Shown here: in pieces, positions 56,630-64,000 of the stretch
Layout of the letters: every line of letters begins with the position of its first letter
Position numbering within the stretch: position 1 is the stretch's first letter
Assembly (NCBI GenBank): GCA_047967505.1
Contig: CM106541.1
From: Dipteris shenzhenensis
Taxonomy: Eukaryota > Polypodiophyta > Polypodiopsida > Gleicheniales
DNA: 64,000 nucleotides
Reading direction: 5' to 3' (one strand)
Program-made: the position numbers and the translations under genes
The notes under the pieces: model-generated
The model's input: the letters and a program-made list of their open reading frames with translations, nothing else
The model's database searches: none
Told to the model about the DNA's origin: nothing

Positions 56630-56830
56630 ATGAAGCAGCAGCCTTTGGACAAATACATAGTCTTGATCATATGGACATGTGTCATTTTCAACGTTGTGGT
56701 GAGAGAAGATGTGTAGTGATAATCACCAATGGTTGTCATTTGGCTAGGCTTAACCCATCAAGTGAAAATGCAATACCAGAATTGATGACTCTGAATGAGA
56801 TTCAAAAGCATAGGAAAATATATTGTATGC
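56630..56830 (+). pseudogene. Family C coding fragment (homologue of 40147-40416)
   Basis: The plus strand reads MDMCHFQRCGERRCVVIITN (56671 onwards), against MNVCHFQHCGERRCVVIITN on the minus strand near 40.3 kb, and extends into SSENAIPELMTLNEIQKHRK. Its position downstream of the telomere-like tract is the same as in copy 1, so coding part and cassette move as a unit. Only this short stretch survives. Confidence 0.75.
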
Positions 56831-56839
56831 CTTGTTCCT

Positions 56840-57000
56840 GAAAAATGGTGTATCTTTACACCACCTTTAAATATATTATTCAATCATACACCCCCTATAT
56901 ATTGCATTCAACAAACTCTTTTCCATACAATCAAATGGTGTATCTATACACCCCCTATATATTTAATTAAACTAACTCTTTCCATATATTGCATATTGAG
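56840..57000 (+). repeat. GGTGTA-N4-TACACC palindromes, two copies
   Basis: GGTGTATCTTTACACC (about 56847) and GGTGTATCTATACACC (about 56937), each followed by related TATATA-rich words (CCCCCTATATAT). The same palindrome occurs at 61.48-61.75 kb and diverged at 51.2 kb. Confidence 0.8.
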
Positions 57001-57402
57001 TGGAGATGCACAACATTTTAAGCTTTATTAGACCATATTTGTGTGAGGTGGTCCATTTTTTTGTAAATTTACCCATGATGTATCAAGTAGAGGTCACCAC
57101 TTACAACCTTGGGGAATTTTTAGGTTTATTATGTGGAACTTACATATTGAGTTTTCCCAAAGTACCCAATTTGTGAGTTTACTAACTGATATTAAGTGAA
57201 GGTGACCAGTTTTTAAAAAAAAGTTCAAACGAGTGAGAAAGTCCAAAATGTTTGAATAGTGTGTTTTACTTTTGTTTGTTATTTTAAAACAAACTAAAAC
57301 TAGTGAAGAAAGATATATGATGAAAAAGGAATAAGGAAAAAAATGTGGAGAAAAGAGAAAAAGGAAGAGGTTGAGAAAAAAAGTGAGGAATATGAATAAA
57401 AG
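57001..57402. other. Short AT-rich spacer
   Basis: Contains a trace of the GTCCAAAATGTTTGAATAGT word seen at repeat ends elsewhere (57.24 kb). No gene. Confidence 0.45.
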
Positions 57403-57509
57403 TTTTTTTTTTTGGGTGGTAAAGATCATTGTATTAAAGTAAAAAGGTAAGAAAAAAGTAGAAGGAAGATATACAACGGAACGTCCTCAAGAAGATGAGG
57501 TAGGAACCT

Positions 57510-60500
57510 TCAGTTCCAAATCTTTCCTACAAGGTTACATGCATCATTGTTTTTTCCAAAAAACTGCATTGCTTTTGTTGTGTCCTCTATGATGGCTGTG
57601 ATCACCAGTCTCCCCAAGTGCAGTCTGTGGAATGCTATATTGTTCCTCTGCCTCCACACATGAGTTATCACGTGTCCTCTGGTCACCTGCCAGACCTTAT
57701 ACATCAAGTCAGTCATCCTACATCAATCTCCTAGCAATGCCATTTTCAAGTTCATTCTGAAGGTAATGTGAGCTCTTGCTGAGTCCGCTATCTATTTCCA
57801 CACATCCCTAATAAAGAAGCAATCCCATAATAAATGCATATGGGTCTCCTTGGCCTCCTTGCAAAACAGACTAGTTAGACTTACGTTCGGATTCCATCTC
57901 AACAGAAGTGTGATTACCTCACCTTGTCTTAATGTTAGCCCATATCTCTATACAATGGTCTCAGTATCTAACCACTTTAGCCCACTAGGATCCCAAATTT
58001 GGATAAAGGTATGAATCCCTTTCTTGAACATTGTAGCAGCTAGCCGAGGAAAACTCTTAAGGAGGGTTGGGCTATAACTAATGGCCAGTTAGTCAGCCAA
58101 ATTGACCTCCCAAGGGATGCATCACCATGAAGTGACCTTAGTCCCCCCATTGATGGCCCTTTGATTTACCCTTCCATATTTGCACTAACCTGGCAAGCAA
58201 CTTAACTGCAGACTCTAATAGCATCACATCTTTCCAAGGGTAGCCAATATTTTTTGGAGCATTCATGCAGATGAAAAATCTTGAGATTGTTGCCCATGGT
58301 TGACTGCTACCTAGCTGTAGTAACCACTTACTGGCACAGCACGTTATTTTTTTCTTTCATAGTGTTCAGCCCTAGGCCACCATTCTCCTTTGGAGATGTC
58401 ATTAGCTCCCACTTCATTGAGTGCCACCTCTCCTCCCATATGAAGTTTGCAATAAGTCTGTCAACAGTCCTTAAATTTGCTTTGGAAAAAAGAATAACAA
58501 AGCTCATAAACCAAGGTAGACTCAAGCATATGCTTTACAATAGTAATCCGGGCAGTAAGAGAAAGGGTTTTCCTAGCCCATCTATCAAACTTGTCCTTTA
58601 TTTTTTTGATTGCTCAGTCAAATTTTTTTTTAGATTGGGCAACCAAGATATCTCAATATTTGTCCTTTAGGAATCCAATTAAATTCAAAATTAGCTGTCC
58701 ATGGGGGTTCCTCATCCCAGCCAAGACAGAGAGCTGTTGTCTTGTCCTTGTTGACTTTAGATTTAGATAGTGTGGCAAACTCATCCACAATTTCCAAAAA
58801 TCTATTAATGTTCTCCTCTATTCCTGCCAAAAAAGTGGTATTGTCATCATTGAAAAATTGTGAGCAGAACATCATCCCACCATTGCTAGCATCACGTTCA
58901 GCACTACTTCGTGGATGTTTCTACCAGTAACAAACCCAAATTGAAGTAGGTGTATGAGCCTTGACAACAAGAACTTTATTCTATTAGCCAGAAGCTTGGC
59001 TATCACTTTATAGATTGTATTGAGCAAAGACAATGGCCTCCATTGCCCAGGAGATAACCTATTGTGAGACTTCGAAATCAGTTTTATAACACCCATGCTT
59101 ACTTCTATGGGCATCACGCCCTTAATCCTGCACCAATTTGTGAGCTTAACCAGCTTGGCCATTTGCATGACCGTGAATTTTATCTCTCCTTCAGAGAATG
59201 GTCTCCACAACATAGCCGCTTCAAAGTCCTACACCTTGCGAGGCATATCACCTTATTCTGATTTTGAAGTCAATTGTCTTGTTGGGTCTTGAGCCCGAGA
59301 CCTTTGCCAAATGATTAGCAAAAACTCTTGCAATATCCTCATCTCTGGTAACCATCTTGCCTTCCTCGTCTTTAATCATGGTGGTTATGGTAACTCTTTG
59401 TCTCCTTTCCTTTACTACTTTGAAAAAGAACGCTGATGGCCTATCTTCCTCCTCAAGCCATCTGAGTCTAGACTATATTCGAGCAACAGCGAGTCTTCCG
59501 TGTTCGTGCTCTCTCAGAAATAAGTCCATTGCATTGAGCATGGCTGATAGATGTGGACCCTTAGGGCTTTCTTGAAGGGCTTGTAGCAAAGCCTCCCTTT
59601 CCATACTGGCACTGTGCTCTGCATATCTATGGAGCTTTGCTCTATTCCTACCAACTTCTTTTGCAACCAATACTATAGCTTGGATCCCGGGGGATTCGCA
59701 TGGGGGAACTTATGATATCACGTGAGTGTACAATAGGGGGTTTTTTTAAAATGAGGAATAAGCTTATACATTAGGGGTGGGGGCCCTTTTTATTTTTTCC
59801 CAATATTGAATTTAAGTTAGGGGGCCCATGCCATATTTAAGAGGGGGGGACATAGTATAGGCTACCTTGGGTAACTAGTCCGAACAAGTTTGGTTTTGTG
59901 TATGGTTTTAAATAGTGACAAGGAAAGTAATCTAAAATTTCTTATTGTGTAATCTAAATTCTTGAGAAAGAACGCATATTTAAGGAAAGGGGGGACATAA
60001 TAGAATTTTGGTGTATCTTATAAGCTTAAATAGGGGTGTTTTATCATCCTACGTGGATCTTAAATAGGGGGTTTTCTTGAAGTTCATGCACGCAGGTGAC
60101 GTCCCCCTTCAATGAAGAGTGAATCCCCCGGGGCTTGGATACATCTATTCCACACCTGGAAAGGATGAGAAGATGATCCGCTGGCCTCTCTCCAAGCCAA
60201 ACGTACCTGCTCATCAATGTGCTTATGTCCCATCATAGCCGAATTCCATTTGAAGGGCACCGGCCCCCTAGCCAAGGCTTTTGCATGTAGCAGATCAAAA
60301 AACACCAGAATTGGGAGATGATCAGATGCAAATGAGTCAGTGAGAACCTTACCATGAACTCTAGGTTTTATCAACCATGCACCCTGTGAAAAGTAGATCC
60401 AGTCGAGGCTTTTGAGCTGCTCTCCATGTACTACCTGCTTGCTTGTTATTCCAAGTGAAGACTTACAAGCTGTTAAGATTATCAAAAGACACCCAGTCAA

Positions 60501-60530
60501 TCAGGTTGCAGCTCCTCTCAAAGAGTTGTC
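57510..60530 (-). pseudogene. LINE ORF2: endonuclease, reverse transcriptase, zf-RVT
   Basis: The endonuclease end shows FTWNN (about 60450) and LDWIYFSQGAWLIK with FASDHLPI (60.3-60.42 kb). The linker (59.3-59.68 kb) has SRLRWLEEEDRPSAFFFK. RT: GVIKLISKSHNRLSPGQWRP then LSLLNTIYKVIAKLLANRI and FGFVTGRNIHE (58.93-59.11 kb). The catalytic box appears as FFNDD (about 58.85 kb) where L1 types have (F/Y)ADD, so Ala is replaced by Asn. Next come FIWEERWHSMKWE and PKENGGLGLN (58.38-58.45 kb). The zf-RVT signature CKEA...HMHLLWDC is at about 57.81-57.87 kb, and a WRQRNNIAFH tail at 57.65 kb. Stops and frameshifts separate the blocks, so it is dead. Confidence 0.9.
59678..60140. mobile_element. 447-bp MITE with 12-bp TIRs and 8-bp target duplication
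   Basis: The element proper is 59686-60132. Left terminus CCCGGGGGATTC (59686-59697) is the exact inverse of the right terminus GAATCCCCCGGG (60121-60132). Both sides carry GCTTGGAT (59678-59685 and 60133-60140). An 8-bp duplication is typical of hAT-type (also P-type) insertion. There is no coding capacity; the interior has purine-rich runs (TTAGGGGGGCCC-like). It lies within the LINE ORF2 remnant, between endonuclease and RT linker. Confidence 0.93.
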
Positions 60531-60560
60531 AGGCATCTGTTTCGTTGGTTGAAGCTTCAG

Positions 60561-60825
60561 CACTTTCATGAGACCGCCTGCGGTATGCATCGCAAGTTGG
60601 GAGGGGGGTAAGATTAATTAAGTTTAAGATCAAAGCCCCCCCTCCCAACCTGCATTTCCCCTTCCTCTATTTTATTTTAAAAACAATAAATATGTTTAAA
60701 AAAATTTTCTCTTTATTTTTTAAAAAAATTAACTTTAATTAAGTTAATTTTTTTATTATTTATTTTTTTTATTAAGATAAAATAAGTTCTTATGTAACCA
60801 GATATATATAAATTTGTAGGAACTC
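60561..60825. other. Short AT-rich spacer
   Basis: No gene; G-rich/C-rich patch at 60600-60660 then A/T homopolymers. Confidence 0.5.
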
Positions 60826-61370
60826 ATGGATGTATACCATATCATAGGAGATGTGGAGTCAAGAATTAATAGTCTTAAAGAATGGGTTGCTGATCAATTA
60901 GCAAGGAGAGATGCAAGAATTCAAGAAGGCTCTCCATTGATAGAGATGGAGAGAGACAAATTTGATTCGCAAAGGCAAGCAGAGAGAGAGGAAACTCTAA
61001 AGGTAGTAGAGAGCAAAACACTTTTATAGAATATGATAAAAGATCAACAAGATATGTTAGACTTCTTAAGTGACCTTTGTTATCGCAACACTTGGTATGG
61101 GTGATTTGATGCAGATGCTGACGAAATAATAAGGGCCTCACAAAGAAATTATCAACAAACAATCTGTGACTGCTTGAATTTTTGCCTTCATTGTGATTAT
61201 GTTGAGGATATAGATGTGGAGTTAATGGAAGAGTGGGTTGCTGAGAAGATAAGAGAGACTAATGATGAATCTTCTAGTGTGGTCTTGGCTTGTGTGGCCT
61301 ATAATAGTTTAGTTGATAATCTTATTTTGTATTCTCTGCAACAAGCCTAGTAGGGCTGAGCAGATCATAT
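60826..61370 (+). pseudogene. Coding-like fragment next to family D 3' end, unrecognised
   Basis: Starts MDVYHIIGDVESRINSLKEW (60826) and continues, with a stop at about 61027 and another near 61104, into QQDMLDFLSDLCYRNTWYG and LNFCLHCDYVEDIDVELMEE. Acidic/helical composition, possible coiled coil in the first part (ESRINSLKEW...QRQAEREETLK). It precedes a family D-type 3' region, so it may be the coding part of an internally different family member. Confidence 0.4.
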
Positions 61371-61388
61371 TAGAATTGCTAATACAGT

Positions 61389-61860
61389 TTTTTTTTGAGT
61401 CACAAATTCTCATCAAGTGTGGCTCCTATGACTCTAAAATGTTATATCCATTGTTTATTAGTTTGATTTTATACTTAAGGGTGTATTTCTACACCAAGAC
61501 GGTGTATATGTACACCACCTTTCCAAGAGAATTGGTCAATCTATTAATGTTGTTAAGAAATGATAGAAAGTTGAATGTTCATGGAAAGTTTTTGACCCTA
61601 GTGTAGCATAATTTGAGTAATCTTATTGTTTTTGAGTCACAAAGTCTCATCAAGTGTGGCTCTTATGGCTCTATAATGTTATATCCATTGTTTATTAATT
61701 TGATTTTATACTTAAGGGTGTATTTCTACACCAAGATGGTGTATATGTACACAACCTTTCCAAGAGAATTGGTCAATCTATTAATGTTGTTAAGAAATGA
61801 CAGAAGGTAGAATGTTCATGGAAAGTTTTTGACCCTGTAGTATAAATTGAGTAATCTAAA
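61389..61860 (+). repeat. 237-bp tandem duplication carrying GGTGTA-N4-TACACC
   Basis: Two units offset by 237 bp (start about 61393 and 61630). Each contains AAGTGTGGCTCCTATG-type sequence, GGTGTATTTCTACACC, a second palindrome GGTGTATATGTACACC (the second unit reads TACACA) and AGAATTGGTCAATCTATTAA. The units are nearly identical. Confidence 0.9.
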
Positions 61861-61979
61861 AAAATGATAAAAATATATACTTAATCAAGCTTAAAATTGC
61901 ATTAGCAAACTATTCATCACTAGCAAAATATTTATAATAGTAAGTATTTTGGTAATCTCATCAAGTAGTTGGTATTTTC

Positions 61980-62130
61980 ACTAAGCTTTGGTTTTTAAAG
62001 TTAGCTTTAAAAACAACATTAGGAGTGTATTGGGAATTTTGGACTTTTGTTTAGTCCGGTTTTGAAATTGGACTTTACACAAGTCCAAATTTTCGAATAC
62101 TGTATTTAAACTAAATCTAAGGGGTCTTCC
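61980..62130 (+). repeat. Family D end with TTGGACTTTACACAAGTCCAA hairpin region
   Basis: TTTTGGACTTTTGTTTAGTC followed by TTGGACTTTACACAAGTCC (inverted halves TTGGACT/AGTCCAA). It corresponds to 51.50-51.60 kb and, more distantly, to the hairpin in the 36-38 kb repeats. Confidence 0.7.
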
Positions 62131-62700
62131 CCCTTCCCATATAACATTTAAAAGGGTTTCAAATTTCTTTTCATAAAAATACAAAAGTACACAAAGCAGT
62201 TTAATAGATCCAATCGAAGGATAATCTTACACCATCTGACATTTGTAGCAACATAGTGACCAAATCTCATGGAGCTAACTATCTAAAAATCCTTCATCCA
62301 AGCTAGTGGAGAGCTAGTGAAACTAGCTAAAATGGTCGCATGCCACATAAATTTCATTCTATCTCTCATGATGTACCTTGTATCACAATATAGATATACC
62401 TCTTAGGATTCTCCACACAATCAACACAAAGGCCCCATGATAGGACATACCATGGTATAGCTAATTAAGCCTCCACCAAATTAAAGCTAGGCTTCTGTAT
62501 ATGTAGCTCTACAGCCAAAGTTGCCAAGAATGGACACTAATGTCCACATGACTACTCCAAATCTTGAAAAATCAAACCAATGATTGTATCTCAAATCAAA
62601 TTTAAGATGCTTTAAGTGCAATTCTACATGATGGTGCCAAAGTCCTATGAATAGTATCCATCAAACTGATCCAATCTACCAAAATCAACACTACCATCCA
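62131..62700. other. Spacer, nothing recognised
   Basis: AT-rich, no open frame. CCAAATCTTGAAAAATC and CCAATTCTTGAGAAATC (62.56 and 62.71 kb) echo each other, suggesting an old ~150-bp duplication. Confidence 0.4.
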
Positions 62701-62815
62701 TATGATCACTCCAATTCTTGAGAAATCGAGATGGAGGACCAAAGATAGGAAGCCTCGGATGGGGGATGGTGATGGTGACCTATGTCCCTCCCAATATAGG
62801 CTTCCTCTCCCTCCT

Positions 62816-62878
62816 CTCAGACTTGAGTATGGATCTCTCAGACTCGAGTACGAATCTGTCAGACTTGATTACGAATCT
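62816..62878 (+). repeat. 21-bp tandem repeat, three copies
   Basis: Units CTCAGACTTGAGTATGGATC(T), CTCAGACTCGAGTACGAATC(T) and GTCAGACTTGATTACGAATC(T) encode LRLEYxS-type heptads in one plus-strand frame. Confidence 0.85.
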
Positions 62879-63195
62879 CTCCCTTCAAGCTTTTTGTCTC
62901 ACTCAACGTCCACTTTGCTGCATGTGACACTCAGAGAGAATCCATCATTTCTAATGCATGGTGTGACAGTGTCCTCACCCCTCATTGCTCTTCATTCTAC
63001 TTTCAGAAGATCACAAGGGCCTTGACCTCGCTTGTCTTTCCTCCTCCTCCTGCTAGTAGACAACCTTCCAGCTCCACCTCAGCAACATGTTGAAGACGCC
63101 TGAAGCAGAGAAAACTCTTCATCCCCTTCTGATCCCAAGGATAAATCTTCAAAAGAGGAAGCTCTTTTACCATCTCAAGTCATGGAGGAAGTAGG

Positions 63196-64000
63196 TTGGG
63201 CAAGCCCACAGCAGGTCATGGTGCTTTCCACTCTAGAATACCATCTACTGCCTACACTAAACAAACTCTAGCATCCGACTTCTCGTATATGGGGGCTCTT
63301 CAACAAAGCAGAGGGGGCTTCTTCTCAGCTCCCTTCAGAGAAATACAAAAATTTTTGGCAGCTCCCAGACAAGAGGGAGTACAAGAAGAGGAACACGGGT
63401 CCCAGATCAATCCTATAAAGCCAGCCCAAGAGAATGGTGTTGCGGCCTTCAAGGCCCTCCACAAAGGAAAACTCAGATGCCCCAAACCTTGATAGCCCAG
63501 CGGTTGGAGAACGAACACCTGAAGCTCCACAAGAATTTCAAAATGCAAGCCCAAGGCTTTCAGGAGAAGGGTGCCTTCTAGATCATGTAAAACATCTTTA
63601 TACAGATTGACAAAGGCCTTCTTGAAGAGTCTGTTGAATGGCTAGAGTCTCGTGAGCTAGTTGGATTCCTGCATGGTCCTCGTTCTCTCGTTGCTTTTCT
63701 TGAGAGCTAGTTTCACACCAACTAGAGTCGTAGAGGTCTAATAGTCACCAATGTCTGTTTCTTACATGTAGTTACTTTATCTTCCTATTTGAAAGAGTAG
63801 ATTTTGCATCGAGAGTGTTACACCATGGGCTATGGACAATTCGTAATATCAAGCTTTATATCTTGATAGATGGTTGTCATCTTTCATCCCGGATAATCCT
63901 AGGTCCACTATTCTTCTGGTTTGGGTAGAGTTGCCTGATTTACCTTTTTCTCTATACAACCAAGCTGCGTTGCTATGCAGCAGCTTAAGAGAGGTGATAA
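63196..64000 (+). pseudogene. LINE ORF1 remnant (DUF4283-like), runs off the window
   Basis: 63196-63492 is open (98 codons: GKPTAGHGAFHSRIPSTAYT, Gln/Pro-rich) and may be the disordered start of a LINE ORF1. From about 63800 the plus strand reads DFASRVLHHGLWTIRNIKLY and, after a frame change near 63917, LLVWVELPDLPFSLYNQAAL. The 'GPWTI ... VWVRLP.LPL.LWN' pattern is the hallmark of the DUF4283 region in plant LINE ORF1 (gag-like) proteins. Several stops lie between these parts. It is on the opposite strand to the ORF2 remnant at 57.5-60.5 kb, so it belongs to a different insertion. Confidence 0.6.

Larger units (their letters stand above)
57403..60560 (-). mobile_element. 5'-truncated, decayed LINE (L1-type), minus strand
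   Basis: The low-coordinate end has a T11-12 run (57403-57414), the minus-strand poly(A) expected at a LINE 3' end. ORF2 blocks in minus-strand order are endonuclease C-terminus, linker, reverse transcriptase, thumb-like region and zinc-finger tail. ORF1 and the N-terminal endonuclease are missing, which is typical 5' truncation. It is interrupted by a MITE at 59686-60132. Confidence 0.88.

Overview
The window looks like a stretch of a large, repeat-rich land-plant nuclear genome. Evidence for a plant: a split xyloglucan endotransglucosylase/hydrolase (XTH) gene, a Ty1/copia-type element primed by initiator tRNA-Met, Ty3/gypsy pol genes of plant type, a LINE of plant L1 type, and long degenerate TTTAGGG-like tracts. 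The transposase-like proteins resemble ones I remember from bryophyte and fern genomes, so a fern or bryophyte is my best guess; this is inference from memory, not a search result. Only one gene looks intact and host-encoded (XTH, 4790-6109, plus strand, four exons). Almost everything else is mobile DNA in various stages of decay.

Layout: 1-4.6 kb is mostly featureless, with short tandem repeats and a weak minus-strand coding remnant. 4.79-6.11 kb is the XTH gene. 6.5-10.15 kb is AT-rich, then low-complexity purine/pyrimidine DNA. 10.15-22.77 kb is a young Ty3/gypsy array: a 5'-truncated internal region, a shared LTR, a second full internal region and a final LTR. Each copy is disabled by different lesions. 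A 27-bp piece of the right flank is repeated at the left edge of the array. 23.48-24.03 kb (minus) is an intronless, broken, divergent histone H3-like pseudogene.

24.06-27.57 kb is a decayed DNA transposon whose transposase-like reading frame is bracketed by arrays of a 16-bp palindrome, AACCA-N6-TGGTT, with asymmetric versions facing opposite ways at the two ends. 28.4-35.6 kb holds further minus-strand coding remnants and two other motif clusters. 36.1-38.0 kb is a complex of direct and inverted copies of one ~300-bp repeat. 38.4-43.2 kb is a third transposon-like unit (minus strand) with a 48-bp in-frame minisatellite, a cluster of CAACCTGTTGC motifs in both orientations and flanking telomere-like tracts. 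Relatives of that cassette recur at 53.5-54.7 and 55.5-56.8 kb.

43.16-46.24 kb is a nearly pristine gag-only Ty1/copia-type element (TR-GAG-like) with 5-bp target duplications, inserted into the third unit. 47.6-51.0 kb is a long broken plus-strand coding region of unknown function, whose 3' region is repeated at 61.4-62.1 kb. 57.4-60.6 kb is a decayed minus-strand LINE ORF2 interrupted by a 447-bp MITE with 12-bp terminal inverted repeats and a perfect 8-bp target duplication. A LINE ORF1 (DUF4283-like) remnant runs off the right end.

The theme worth following is that several unrelated-looking element families here each carry their own array of short palindromic or two-orientation motifs next to decayed protein-coding sequence. 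This looks like a recurrent subterminal-repeat architecture in DNA transposons of this genome.
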